56,334 nt of DNA, taken from Ilumatobacter sp. Lineage in GTDB: Bacteria; Actinomycetota; Acidimicrobiia; Acidimicrobiales; Ilumatobacteraceae. The stretch's first letter is position 1; each line of letters opens with the position of its first letter. The notes under the pieces were generated by a model. It made no database searches. It was given only the letters and a program-made list of their open reading frames with translations, and was not told the origin of the DNA. Location: assembly GCA_007693335.1 (NCBI GenBank), contig REDU01000098.1, positions 1 through 56,334 of the forward strand. Reading direction: 5' to 3'. The position numbers and the translations under genes were made by a program. This document shows positions 32,249 to 40,968 of the stretch, piece by piece.

Positions 32249-33034
32249 ATGCACCGACATGATCTCGATGACCGGCGAGCGCTCGTGACGGGGGGTGCCA
32301 GCGGCATCGGGGAAGGTACCGTCCGCCGGCTGGTCGACGAGGGGGTCCACGTCGTGGTCACCGACGTCGATCAGCCCGGTGGGCGTGCCCTCGCCGACGA
32401 GCTGGGCATCACGTTCGCTCCACTCGACGTCTCCGACCCGGTGGCGTGGGAGCAGGTGGTGGACGAGCACGGACCGTTCGACATCGGGTTCCTCAACGCC
32501 GGGGTCTCGACCGACGACGCACGCGACGTCGGCACACTGCCGATCATCGGACTCACCGACCGCGCCTACCGCCGGATCATGGGTGCCAACGTGGACGGCG
32601 TGGTGCTCGGCGCCCGTGCGCTGCTCCCCGCCATGGTGGCGACCGGTCGCGGCGACCTGGTGGTGACCGCGTCGATGGCGGGTCTGGTCCCGATCTCGAT
32701 GGATCCGATCTACGGTCTCACCAAGCACGCCGTGGTCGGCTTCGTCCGCTCGCTCGCCCAGGCCTTCGAGCAGGATCCGAGCACCGACCTCTGCATCAGT
32801 GCGATCTGCCCCGGGTTCACCGACACCAACATCATCGGCCCGGAGGCGAAGGAACGCCTGACCGATCTCGGCGTCCCTCTCATGAGCACCGCGCACGTGG
32901 CCGACGTGGTGATCCGAGCGCTCACCGAACGGGTGCAGGGCGCCCAATGGGTGATCTGGCCGGGCCACGAGGTCACGGTCTACGAGTGGGCGTCGCCGCT
33001 CACCCAACCGGCCCCGGCCGAGGTGGCGTCATGA
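32249..33034 (+). CDS. Short-chain dehydrogenase/reductase
   Basis: A 261-residue SDR. The cofactor motif is VTGGASGIGEGTVRRL with Asp after the second strand (VVTDVDQPGG), suggesting NAD(H). LNAG, a Ser in TASMAGL, and the YxxxK pair in YGLTKHAVV complete the site. It is under the symmetric TetR operator and its stop overlaps the P450 ATG by 4 bp (ATGA), so the two are coupled. A role in oxidising an alcohol produced by the P450, or the reverse, is likely. Substrate unknown. Confidence 0.9.
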   Translation: MHRHDLDDRRALVTGGASGIGEGTVRRLVDEGVHVVVTDVDQPGGRALADELGITFAPLDVSDPVAWEQVVDEHGPFDIGFLNAGVSTDDARDVGTLPIIGLTDRAYRRIMGANVDGVVLGARALLPAMVATGRGDLVVTASMAGLVPISMDPIYGLTKHAVVGFVRSLAQAFEQDPSTDLCISAICPGFTDTNIIGPEAKERLTDLGVPLMSTAHVADVVIRALTERVQGAQWVIWPGHEVTVYEWASPLTQPAPAEVAS

Positions 33035-34263
33035 GTGCCGTCGACCCCGAGCTCCTGTGGAACCCGTTCGACCCGGCGTTCCGTGCCGACCCGTACCCGT
33101 TCTACGACCGCCTCCGCACCGATGCCCCGGCGTGGCCGAACGCCATCGGCACCGTCGTTCTGACCCGCTACGACGACGTGGCCCGCACCCTTCGGAGCAA
33201 CGACTTCAGCCGCGATGTCGACGCCAATGCCACCCCGCGCGACGACGAGATCTCGCGTCGTCGACGCGAACGACGCGCCAACGGAGCAGCGAAGTCGATC
33301 CTCAACCTCGATCCTCCCGATCACACCCGTCTCCGACGCATGGTGACCACGGCGTTCACTCCGACCGCCGTCCAGCGGCTGCGTGGCCGCATGGAGGCGA
33401 TGGTCGACGCGGTGCTCGACCGTGCCGCCGACACCGGCTCACTGGAGCTCATCGAAGATCTCGCCTTCCCCGTGCCGTTCCAGGTGATCTCCGAGATGCT
33501 CGACATGCCGACCGACCGTGGCGACGAGCTGCGCACCTGGAGCCAGGCGCTGACGGCGGCGCTCGAACCCACGGCCGACATGGCCACCCTCGACGCCGCC
33601 GACGAGGCGATCGCCCAGCTCGCCCCCTACATGTGGGAGGTGATCGAGGAGCGCCGCCGCGCCCTCGGTGACGACGTGCTGTCGCGTCTGATCGCTGTGG
33701 AAGAGGAGGGCGACCGCCTCTCACCCGAGGAGCTCATCACGTTCGTGATCCTGCTCTACGTGGCCGGGCACGAGACCACGGTGAACCTCATCGGGAACGG
33801 CATGCTCGCGCTGCTCCGCAACCGCGACGAACTCACCAGATGGCGCGACGACCCCTCCCTCGACGACCGGGCGGTGGACGAACTGCTCCGCTTCGACGGC
33901 CCGGTTCAGCACACGATCCGCGTCGCGATGGTACCGGTCACCTACGCCGGCGCCCAGGGCGAACCAGTGGTCGTGGAGCCCGGCGGCACCGTGCTCACGG
34001 TGCTCGGTGCCGCCAACCACGATCCCGCCGTGTTCGACGATCCGCACTCGCTCCGGCTCGATCGCGCCAACTCGAACCGTCACCTCGCGTTCGCTGCCGG
34101 CATCCACTACTGCCTGGGAGCGTCACTGGCGAAGATGGAGGCGTCGGTTGCGATCGGACGTCTGATCCGCCGGTTCCCCGACATCGAGCTCACGGGCGAG
34201 CCGCACTGGCGCGATCGCATCACGATCCGCGGCGTCGACCGGCTCCAGCTCTCGGTGCGCTGA
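33031..34263 (+). CDS. Cytochrome P450
   Basis: A 410-residue bacterial P450. The I-helix motif is LLYVAGHETTVNL, the ExxR region is DELLRFDGPVQHTIR (ELLR), and the heme-binding motif FAAGIHYCLGASLAKME contains the Cys ligand. The N-terminal WNPFDPAFRADPYPFYDRLR matches actinobacterial CYP families acting on terpenoid or steroid-like molecules. Its ATG overlaps the SDR stop, so expression is coupled to the TetR-controlled promoter. Electron-transfer partners are not nearby. It ends 15 bp from the convergent dehydrogenase gene. Confidence 0.94.
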   Translation: MSAVDPELLWNPFDPAFRADPYPFYDRLRTDAPAWPNAIGTVVLTRYDDVARTLRSNDFSRDVDANATPRDDEISRRRRERRANGAAKSILNLDPPDHTRLRRMVTTAFTPTAVQRLRGRMEAMVDAVLDRAADTGSLELIEDLAFPVPFQVISEMLDMPTDRGDELRTWSQALTAALEPTADMATLDAADEAIAQLAPYMWEVIEERRRALGDDVLSRLIAVEEEGDRLSPEELITFVILLYVAGHETTVNLIGNGMLALLRNRDELTRWRDDPSLDDRAVDELLRFDGPVQHTIRVAMVPVTYAGAQGEPVVVEPGGTVLTVLGAANHDPAVFDDPHSLRLDRANSNRHLAFAAGIHYCLGASLAKMEASVAIGRLIRRFPDIELTGEPHWRDRITIRGVDRLQLSVR

Positions 34264-34278
34264 ACCGACGGCCCGGGT

Positions 34279-35151
34279 TCAGGGTTCCTGGAGGAGCTGC
34301 ACGAGACTGCTCGTGTCCCGTCTGGCTCCGCCCCGTTGCTCCACGTGCGCGTAGAACTGGTCGACCAGCGCTGCGACCGGCAGCCGGGCTCCGTTGCGGT
34401 GGGCCTCGGCGAGACAGATGGCGAGATCCTTGCGCATCCACTCCACGGCGAACCCGAAGTCGAACTCACCCCGAGCCATGGTTGCGGCCCGGTTGTCCAT
34501 CTGCCAGCTCTGCGCTGCACCCTTGCCGATCACCTCGACCACACGGTCGACGTCGAGACCGGCCCGCTGGGCGAACGCCACCCCTTCGGCGAGACCTTGC
34601 ACCAACCCGGCGATGCAGAGCTGGTTGACCATCTTGGTGAGCTGTCCCGAACCGGTCGGGCCGAGACACTCGCACGTGGCGGCGTAGGCGTCGACCACCT
34701 CGCGGACGCGTTCGAACACGTCGGGCTGATCACATCCGCACATCACCGTGAGCGTGCCCTGTTCGGCTCCGGCCTGACCACCCGACACCGGGGCGTCCAC
34801 GAAGCCCACCCCGCGCTCGCCGCAGAGCGTCGCCAGCTCACGAGCGACGTCGGCCGACGCCGTGGTGTGGTCGATCAGCACCGAACCCGCCGACATCCCC
34901 GAGAGGGCGCCGTGATCGCCGATCGACACCGAACGAACGTCGTCATCGTTCCCGACGCACATCATCACGAACTCCGCTCCCGCGGCTGCGGCCGCCGGAC
35001 TGGGAGCAGCTCGATGACCGTTCGCCTCGACCCAGGCGTCGGCAGTGGCCGTCGTGCGGTTGTACACGACCACGTCGTGACCCGCGGTGGACAGATGGCG
35101 GGCCATGGGTGATCCCATGACCCCGAGACCGATGAACGCGACGAGAGCCAT
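34279..35151 (-). CDS. 3-hydroxyisobutyrate-dehydrogenase-family enzyme
   Basis: A 290-residue NAD(P)-dependent beta-hydroxyacid dehydrogenase. The N-terminal GLGVMGSPMARHLSTAGHDV is the Rossmann motif, DAPVSGGQAGAEQGTLTVMC is the substrate loop and GQLTKMVNQLCIAG holds the catalytic Lys. Relatives oxidise 3-hydroxyisobutyrate, tartronate semialdehyde and similar acids, or reduce imines. It starts at ATG 35151, with CACACT six nt upstream. It converges on the P450 gene with 15 bp between and has its own promoter. Confidence 0.88.
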   Translation of the reverse strand: MALVAFIGLGVMGSPMARHLSTAGHDVVVYNRTTATADAWVEANGHRAAPSPAAAAAGAEFVMMCVGNDDDVRSVSIGDHGALSGMSAGSVLIDHTTASADVARELATLCGERGVGFVDAPVSGGQAGAEQGTLTVMCGCDQPDVFERVREVVDAYAATCECLGPTGSGQLTKMVNQLCIAGLVQGLAEGVAFAQRAGLDVDRVVEVIGKGAAQSWQMDNRAATMARGEFDFGFAVEWMRKDLAICLAEAHRNGARLPVAALVDQFYAHVEQRGGARRDTSSLVQLLQEP

Positions 35152-35205
35152 GGCCCGAGTGTGGCAGGCCGACGATGATCGGCGCCCGTCGAGTGATCGC
35201 GGCGA

Positions 35206-35724
35206 TCAGACCTTCTTGACGGCCTTCGGTGGTTTGAGCACACCCTTGGCGAGCGCGTCGTCGAGATACGCCTCGGCCTCCTCGGCCGTGACCTTCAGCG
35301 CTGGTGAGATCTCGCTGATGAGATTGACGCGAGCACGCTCGTACATCGTGCGCTCGGCGGCCGACAGCGAGGCGTCGCGGTTGCGGGCAGCGAGGTTCCG
35401 GACCACTTCGGCCACCTGGTACACGTCGCCGCTCTTCAGTTTCTCCTGGTGGTTCTTGAACCGTCGGCTCCAGTTGGAGGGCACGCGGGGATCCGGCTTG
35501 GCCAGCACGGCCACGAGATCCTCGAGCTCGTCCGCCGACACCGGCGGGCGAACGCCGACCTCGTCGGTCTTGTCGGTGGGCACCTTCAGGACCATCTCGT
35601 TGATGACGGTCTGGAGGATCAGGTACTCACGCTTCTCGCCGAAGGCCTCCATCTTCTTGGTCCCCATCACGACGCATGCACCGTGCTGGGGGTAGATGAC
35701 GGTCTCACCCTTCTTGAACTTCAC
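35206..35724 (-). CDS. carD: CarD-family RNA polymerase-binding regulator
   Basis: A 172-residue essential-type actinobacterial regulator that binds the RNA polymerase beta subunit and stabilises open complexes at rRNA and other promoters. The N-terminal Tudor-like domain FKKGETVIYPQHGACVVMG is the RNA-polymerase-interaction domain, and the basic helical C-terminus (SNWSRRFKNHQEKLKSGDVY) binds DNA next to the -10 region, with the key Trp present. It starts at GTG 35724, with GAGG 7 nt upstream. It is likely monocistronic. Function is by homology to mycobacterial CarD. Confidence 0.95.
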   Translation of the reverse strand: MKFKKGETVIYPQHGACVVMGTKKMEAFGEKREYLILQTVINEMVLKVPTDKTDEVGVRPPVSADELEDLVAVLAKPDPRVPSNWSRRFKNHQEKLKSGDVYQVAEVVRNLAARNRDASLSAAERTMYERARVNLISEISPALKVTAEEAEAYLDDALAKGVLKPPKAVKKV

Positions 35725-35793
35725 GCAGAACCTCGTCGTCTCGACACCTGGGACCCGCCAAGGCTACCGGCCGCGATGCCGTCCCCGACAGGG

Positions 35794-36651
35794 TCAGGCC
35801 AGTGAGACGAGCTCGGTGATGTCGTCGACGGGGAGCGTGGGCGACACCGTCGCTCCCACTTCGATGGCCACGAGCTCCACCCCACCGCGGACCGTGGTCA
35901 TGAATGCCGTGTCGGTGGCGTCGGCACCCGTCGCGATCCGCACCATCGAATGCCGGGGCGCCAGACACGTGGGATCGACCACCCGCCACCGCCCGTCGAT
36001 CGACGCCTCGGCCACTGCATGGAAGTCCATCGGGTCGAGACCCGGGGCGTACACCGAGGCCATGCGGGTCGCGACCCCGTTGGCCCGCAGGAGGGCTGCG
36101 GTGAGATGAGCGAAGTCGCGGCACACCCCGGCACGACCCAGCAACGTCGCCACCGCCCCGTCGATGGGACGAGATGCCCCGGGGACGTAGGCGACGTTCG
36201 TACCCACCCAACTCGAGACGGCGTCGAGCAGGACCTCGCCGTGGAGTCCGGCGAACTCGGCACGGGCGAACGGACCGAGTTGGTCCGACTCGCAGTAGCG
36301 GCTCGGCCGGACGTACTCGAACCACTCGAGGTCGGTCGGGTCGGTCGACGAGGCCGCACCGTACACCGACGCCTCGTAGTGGACCACCAGCCGTCCGGCG
36401 GGCACGTCGCGCAGGAGGTGGATGCGGCCGCCATCGCGTCCGACGAGCTCCGTGGGTCGCAGCTCGTCACCCTCGAGGGTGATCCTCATCCACTCGCGGC
36501 GCTCGTGGAGGTCGGCCACGGCGATCGCCAATGCGATGTCGGCCACATCGGTGACCTCGGCCTCGAGATAGGTCATGACCTCGCGGACACCGATCACGTC
36601 GGCCTGTGGGTCGGGGCTCGACGACGCGTCCTCCATCGGTACAGGATGCAT
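35794..36651 (-). CDS. Transglutaminase-like cysteine protease-fold protein
   Basis: A 285-residue protein. The transglutaminase-like core has the catalytic Cys in RAGVCRDFAHLTAALLRANG, His in PMDFHAVAEASIDGRWRVVD and Asp in VVDPTCLAP, forming a Cys-His-Asp triad. The N-terminal half is a beta-rich domain with GRLVVHYEAS. The ATG at 36651 is preferred; the frame extends to 36675 through GTG codons. tRNA-Arg lies 29 bp upstream. Such proteins may act as proteases, amidases or crosslinkers; the substrate is unknown. Confidence 0.85.
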   Translation of the reverse strand: MHPVPMEDASSSPDPQADVIGVREVMTYLEAEVTDVADIALAIAVADLHERREWMRITLEGDELRPTELVGRDGGRIHLLRDVPAGRLVVHYEASVYGAASSTDPTDLEWFEYVRPSRYCESDQLGPFARAEFAGLHGEVLLDAVSSWVGTNVAYVPGASRPIDGAVATLLGRAGVCRDFAHLTAALLRANGVATRMASVYAPGLDPMDFHAVAEASIDGRWRVVDPTCLAPRHSMVRIATGADATDTAFMTTVRGGVELVAIEVGATVSPTLPVDDITELVSLA

Positions 36652-36680
36652 GACGAAACCCCATTCCACTCCCACGACGG

Positions 36681-36755
36681 CGCCCCCGGCACGATTCGAA
36701 CGTGCGACAAGCGGATTAGAAGGCCGCTGCTCTATCCGGACTGAGCTACGGGGGC
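36681..36755 (-). tRNA. tRNA-Arg (anticodon TCT)
   Basis: Minus-strand cloverleaf with acceptor GCCCCCG/CGGGGGC, D-arm GCTCAGTCCGGATAGAGC, anticodon loop CTTCTAA (anticodon TCT) and T-arm GCACGTTCGAATCGTGC. The discriminator is G at 36681; the following bases are CCG, so CCA is not fully encoded, unlike tRNA-Gly here. The anticodon stem GCGGC/TCCGC has a C-U mismatch at its base next to the loop. Confidence 0.92.
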
Positions 36756-36768
36756 CGACACCGAGATC

Positions 36769-38028
36769 CTAGTGGCCGATGTCGAGGTCGTTGAGGTGGC
36801 GGCGGAGGAGGTCGAGGCTGGAGATCACGGCGAACTGGCGCATCTGCTCACGTTGGCCGGGAACTCGCAGCGTGCGGGCCAGCGAGCCCGACGGCGTGGC
36901 GATGCCCACGCACAACGTGCCGGCCGGCATGCCGTCCTGCTCGGCCGGCCCGGCCACGCCGGTGAGGGCGAGGCCGACATCGGCCCCGAGCACCCGGCGG
37001 GCACCCTCGGCCATCTCGACCGCTGCCTGCTCGTTCACGACCGGTCCGGCCGCCACGCCGAGGAGCGACTGCTTGACCTCGGTCGCGTACGACACGATCG
37101 ACCCCCGCAGCACCTCGCTCGAACCCGGCACGGAGGTCAGTCGACCCGCCACGAGCCCACCGGTGACCGACTCGGCCAGACCGAGGGTCGAGCCGCGGTC
37201 GCGAAGTGCGTCGAGCACCACCGACTCCATCGTCTGGGTGTCGACGCCGAACACCTGGTCACCCAGCTCATCGCGGATGCGTCGGTCCCACACCTCGATG
37301 AGCTCGGCGGCGGAGGCAGTCGTCTCGGCTTTGGCGGTGAGGCGCACCTTGAGCCCCTCCCACCCGCTCGCGAGGAACGCGAGCGTGGGGTTGCCGGCCT
37401 CGTCGAGCTCGGCGATCAGGTGGTCGAGACGTTCATTGAGCCCGCTCTCGCTCTCACCCCAGGTGCGCAACACCCGGCTGACGATGACCGAGGGCTCGCC
37501 GGCGCGCTCGAGCAGTTCGGGCAGCACCGCCCGCTGGAACATGTCGTACAGCTCGTGGGGGACGCCGGGCACCGCGAACACCACCTTCTCGACACCACCG
37601 ACCATGACCGGGCAGATGAGCCCCGGAGCGGTGCCGCGCGTCTGGGGGATGACCGTGGCGCCCACGGGCACCATCGCCTGGCGGAGGTTGTTCTCCGACA
37701 TCCGTCGCCCGCGCGACTCGAACATGGTACGGATCACGTCGGCCACGCCCTGGTCGAGCCGAAGTTCGACCCCCATGACCGCTGCGATGGCCTCACGGGT
37801 GAGGTCGTCGTGCGTCGGACCGAGTCCGCCGCACAGGATCAGCGCATCGGCGTCGACGAGGAGTCGCTCGATCTGGGCGATGATGCGACCGACGTTGTCG
37901 CCCACCTTGACCTGGAGCAGCGAGTCGACCCCGCTGGCAGCCAACTGCTCCCCCATCCACGACGAGTTGGTGTCGACGATCTGTCCGAGCAGCAGCTCGG
38001 TACCCACCGCCAGCACGTCACATCGCAT
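36769..38028 (-). CDS. cinA: CinA family protein (nicotinamide mononucleotide deamidase-related)
   Basis: A 419-residue two-domain protein. The N-terminal MoaB-like domain opens MRCDVLAVGTELLLGQIVDT and includes CGGLGPTHDDLTREAI. The C-terminal CinA domain has AESVTGGLVAGRLTSVPGSS and GSIVSYATEVKQSLLGV, including the catalytic Ser/Lys region of NMN deamidase (PncC). It recycles pyridine nucleotides and repairs damaged metabolites. Its ATG (38028) lies inside the end of pgsA, with an 11-bp overlap, so the two are coupled. It is the last gene of the rimO-pgsA-cinA group; recA, often next in actinobacteria, is replaced by tRNA-Arg. Confidence 0.94.
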   Translation of the reverse strand: MRCDVLAVGTELLLGQIVDTNSSWMGEQLAASGVDSLLQVKVGDNVGRIIAQIERLLVDADALILCGGLGPTHDDLTREAIAAVMGVELRLDQGVADVIRTMFESRGRRMSENNLRQAMVPVGATVIPQTRGTAPGLICPVMVGGVEKVVFAVPGVPHELYDMFQRAVLPELLERAGEPSVIVSRVLRTWGESESGLNERLDHLIAELDEAGNPTLAFLASGWEGLKVRLTAKAETTASAAELIEVWDRRIRDELGDQVFGVDTQTMESVVLDALRDRGSTLGLAESVTGGLVAGRLTSVPGSSEVLRGSIVSYATEVKQSLLGVAAGPVVNEQAAVEMAEGARRVLGADVGLALTGVAGPAEQDGMPAGTLCVGIATPSGSLARTLRVPGQREQMRQFAVISSLDLLRRHLNDLDIGH

Positions 38029-38587
38029 GCGTGGCCGCCCCGTCGGGCACACCGACACGCGACCGCACCAGGTACTGCACGCCGCTCACGAGGGCCAACA
38101 CGACTGCCGCCCAGAGCAACATCTGCCACAGCCAGGTGGCGTCGAGGGCCGTCCACGGCATGAGTGCGAACGCCACCGCGAGCTGCTGCATGAACGTCTT
38201 GTACTTGGCCGTCCTGATGGCAGGCATCGTGACCCCACGGGTGCCGACCACGGTGCGGTAGATGCTGATCACGAACTCGCGAGCCGCGATGATCGCCACC
38301 GGGATGATCCCGAACACGCCACGACTCACCAAGGTGAACATGGCGCCGAGGATGAGCACCTTGTCGGCCAGCGGGTCGAGGAACGCCCCCGACCGCGTGG
38401 TGCCGTGACGACGGGCGATCCAGCCGTCGATACCGTCGCTGGCGCTCAGGGCGAACCACAGTCCGAACGCCAACCACGAGCCCGCCGTGTCGGCCGGGAT
38501 CACGAGGAACATCAACGGCGACAACAGCAGCCGACCGACCGTGATCGCGTTGGCCCACGTGGCGAGCGCGTTCGGGTCGACGGGCAT
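38018..38587 (-). CDS. pgsA: CDP-diacylglycerol--glycerol-3-phosphate 3-phosphatidyltransferase
   Basis: A 189-residue integral membrane enzyme making phosphatidylglycerol phosphate. The CDP-alcohol phosphotransferase motif DGIDGWIARRHGTTRSGAFLDPLAD contains the conserved Asp residues (D-G-X2-A-R-X8-G-X3-D-X3-D). Several hydrophobic helices flank it (LLLSPLMFLVIPADTAGSWL and the C-terminal LWQMLLWAAVVLALVSGV). Its ATG shares one base with the rimO stop (TGATG), and its end overlaps cinA by 11 bp. The gene order rimO-pgsA-cinA is characteristic of actinobacteria. Confidence 0.93.
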   Translation of the reverse strand: MPVDPNALATWANAITVGRLLLSPLMFLVIPADTAGSWLAFGLWFALSASDGIDGWIARRHGTTRSGAFLDPLADKVLILGAMFTLVSRGVFGIIPVAIIAAREFVISIYRTVVGTRGVTMPAIRTAKYKTFMQQLAVAFALMPWTALDATWLWQMLLWAAVVLALVSGVQYLVRSRVGVPDGAATHAM

Positions 38588-39954
38588 CAGAACGCCTGGT
38601 CGATGTGCCGGTCGATCGGGTGGTCGGCGTGGTCGGCGTGGTCGTCGTGGTCGTCCGGCACCTCGGCGCCGGCACCCACCAGATCGGGCCCGAGGGCATC
38701 GACGATCTCGACGGGCACGATCTCACCGACGGCGAGGTGGTCCGCCACGTGCACGATGCCGTCGATCTCGGGGGCCTCCCAGTGGCTCCGGCCGACGCCC
38801 CGCGAGTCGACGAGCACGTGCTGGATGGTGCCGATGAGTTCGTCGCGGCGCGAGGCGGTGATGTCGTCCTGGAGCTCACGGAGCTCGGCCAGACGCTCGT
38901 GCATCAGCGCCGGATCGACCGCACCGTCGAGATCGGCCGCATAGGTGCCCTCCTCGGCGCTGTAGGAGAAGAACCCGCACCAGTCGACCTGGGCCTCGGT
39001 CACGAAACGCACGAGCTGATCGTGATCGGCCTCGGTCTCGCCCGGATAGCCGACGATGAAGTTGCTCCGGAACGCCGCGGCCGGTTCGCGCTCGCGGATG
39101 TCGGCGATGCGACGCAGGAAGCGATCGCCGTCACCCCAACGCCGCATGCGGCGCAGCAGAGGTTTGCTCACGTGCTGCAGCGAGAGATCGAAGTACGGGA
39201 CGCCGCTGTCGCACATGGTGTCGATGAGACCGTCGGTGAGATCGCTCGGGTACAGGTACAGCAGCCGCACCCGGTCGACGCGGTCGGCCACCGACCGCAC
39301 GAGCGGCACGATCGATCCGGCCCCCAGCTCATCGGGCCGGTCCTTGCCGTACGAGGCGAGGTCCTGGGCGACCAGCACGATCTCACGAACCTCGAGCTGA
39401 TCGACCTCGGTCAGGATCGAGTGGACGTCGCGGCTGCGTTGCGGACCACGGAAGCTCGGGATCGCGCAGAAGCCGCACGCCCGGTCGCAGCCCTCGGCGA
39501 TCTTCACGTACGCCCAGGGCACCGCCGATCGGGGCCGCGGCAGGTTGAGCAGGTCGAGTTGGGGCACGTCGGAGGGTCCGAGGGCGGTCACGGGGATGAG
39601 GGTGCGGGCCGGACTCACCGGAACACCGAACCCGGCCACCTGGTCGACCTCGGGGAGCGCCTCGGCCAGCTCGCTGCCGTAGCGCTCGGCCATGCACCCG
39701 GTGACCACGAGCCGGGCCCCGTCGCGCCGTTGCTCGTCGAGCGCCAAGATGGTGTCGATGCTCTCGCGACGGGCGTCGTCGATGAACGCACAGGTGTTGA
39801 CGACCACCAGGTCGGCCTCGCCGACCTCGTCGGTGGCCGTCATCCCGTCCGCGAGCAGAGTGCCGACGAGCTTGTCGGAATCGACCTGGTTCTTGGGGCA
39901 GCCGAGCGTCTCCACGTAGAAGCGCTGGCCACCCTGGGCGGCGGAGGCGGACAC
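38587..39954 (-). CDS. rimO: Ribosomal protein S12 methylthiotransferase
   Basis: A 455-residue radical-SAM enzyme that adds a methylthio group to an Asp of ribosomal protein S12. The N-terminal domain has FYVETLGCPKNQVDSDKL, NTCAF and VTGCMAERY, giving the three Cys of the auxiliary cluster. The radical-SAM motif is CDRACGFCAIPSFRG (CX3CX2C), and a TRAM-like end follows. The start is GTG 39954. It heads the coupled rimO-pgsA-cinA operon. The 2OG-oxygenase gene ends just upstream and interrupts the usual ftsK-rimO link. Confidence 0.95.
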   Translation of the reverse strand: MSASAAQGGQRFYVETLGCPKNQVDSDKLVGTLLADGMTATDEVGEADLVVVNTCAFIDDARRESIDTILALDEQRRDGARLVVTGCMAERYGSELAEALPEVDQVAGFGVPVSPARTLIPVTALGPSDVPQLDLLNLPRPRSAVPWAYVKIAEGCDRACGFCAIPSFRGPQRSRDVHSILTEVDQLEVREIVLVAQDLASYGKDRPDELGAGSIVPLVRSVADRVDRVRLLYLYPSDLTDGLIDTMCDSGVPYFDLSLQHVSKPLLRRMRRWGDGDRFLRRIADIREREPAAAFRSNFIVGYPGETEADHDQLVRFVTEAQVDWCGFFSYSAEEGTYAADLDGAVDPALMHERLAELRELQDDITASRRDELIGTIQHVLVDSRGVGRSHWEAPEIDGIVHVADHLAVGEIVPVEIVDALGPDLVGAGAEVPDDHDDHADHADHPIDRHIDQAF

Positions 39955-39960
39955 GACCGG

Positions 39961-40968
39961 TCAGGCTACCGGTGGGTCGTGACGGTCGGGTCGACCGGGC
40001 TCGGTCACGGTCGAGCGGAACTTCGACATGAGGTGGGCGCCTGCCAGCACCGGCGGATGTCTGGGCGACTCACCGGGGCCGGTGAGGCACTCGATGCGGG
40101 CATCCCAGTTGGCGTTGTGGAAGAACGGCAGACTCAGCCGGCGGCGCCCCGGGTCATCCTCGGGGACCACCACCCGGTGCATGGTGGAGCGCCAGCGGTC
40201 GTTGGTCCAGCGCTCCATGAGGTCACCGAGGTTCACCACGAAGCCGTCGACCACGGGCTCGACGTCGAGCCACGTACCCGCGCGATCGCGCACCTGGAGG
40301 CCCGGCTCCCCGTCGGTCGCGAGGACCGTCAGCGTTCCGTAGTCGGTGTGGGCACCGGCACGGAGCTGCCCCGGCAACGGTGGACGGTCGAGGGCCGGAT
40401 AGTGCGCCAGACGGAGCGCTGAGCCGTGGCGGTCGATCAGGCCGGCGAAGTGATCCACGGGGAGTCCGAGCGCCACTGCGAACACCTCCATCAGCCGGGC
40501 GGACAGTCCGGCCATCGCCCGGTAGTAGCGCTCGAGCGCAGGACGGAAGTCGGGCAGGTGCTGATCGGGCCAGCGGTTCGACGCGTACACCGCCCGCTCG
40601 TCGGGGTCGGACATCTCGGCGAGCGGCCGCGGCGGCGGATCGATCGGCCCGATGTTGAACGTCTCTTTCAGGTCGACCACGCCGGCGGTACCCAGCGAAC
40701 GCTCGAGCGCCTCGGCGCTGAACGGGTTGTAGCCATACGGATACCCGACCTCGGGCATCGCGACTGCGAGTCGTGCCTCGATCGGGAGGTCGAAGAAATC
40801 CAGTGCGGCACGCATCGCGTCGCGACGCACGTCGGCCGGCACGCCGTGACCCACGATCCGCACGAAGCCGAGCTCTCGACACGCGGCATCGACGGCGCGG
40901 GCGACCTCTCGATCGACCGGCGACCCGGGATCGACGTGGCCGCCGAGATCGACCAGCGCGACGTTCAC
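39961..40968 (-). CDS. 2-oxoglutarate/Fe(II)-dependent oxygenase (isopenicillin-N-synthase-like)
   Basis: A 335-residue oxygenase. The N-terminal DIOX_N region reads ALVDLGGHVDPGSPVDREVA and GFVRIVGHGVP. The iron triad lies in AGAHTDYGTLTVL (HxD) and RSTMHRVVV (distal His), and RRLSLPFFHN supplies the Arg-X-Ser that binds 2-oxoglutarate. Members hydroxylate or desaturate diverse small molecules. The GTG at 40968 overlaps the SMP-30 gene stop by 4 bp (GTGA), so both belong to one operon. The substrate is unknown, perhaps a product of the SMP-30-type lactonase. This pair is inserted in the ftsK-rimO core. Confidence 0.9.
   Translation of the reverse strand: MNVALVDLGGHVDPGSPVDREVARAVDAACRELGFVRIVGHGVPADVRRDAMRAALDFFDLPIEARLAVAMPEVGYPYGYNPFSAEALERSLGTAGVVDLKETFNIGPIDPPPRPLAEMSDPDERAVYASNRWPDQHLPDFRPALERYYRAMAGLSARLMEVFAVALGLPVDHFAGLIDRHGSALRLAHYPALDRPPLPGQLRAGAHTDYGTLTVLATDGEPGLQVRDRAGTWLDVEPVVDGFVVNLGDLMERWTNDRWRSTMHRVVVPEDDPGRRRLSLPFFHNANWDARIECLTGPGESPRHPPVLAGAHLMSKFRSTVTEPGRPDRHDPPVA

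Noticed and set aside
36779-38944. Plus-strand 721-codon open frame opposite cinA/pgsA
   Set aside because: Ser/Arg/Thr-rich translation without motifs; the minus strand has three recognised genes with tight coupling.
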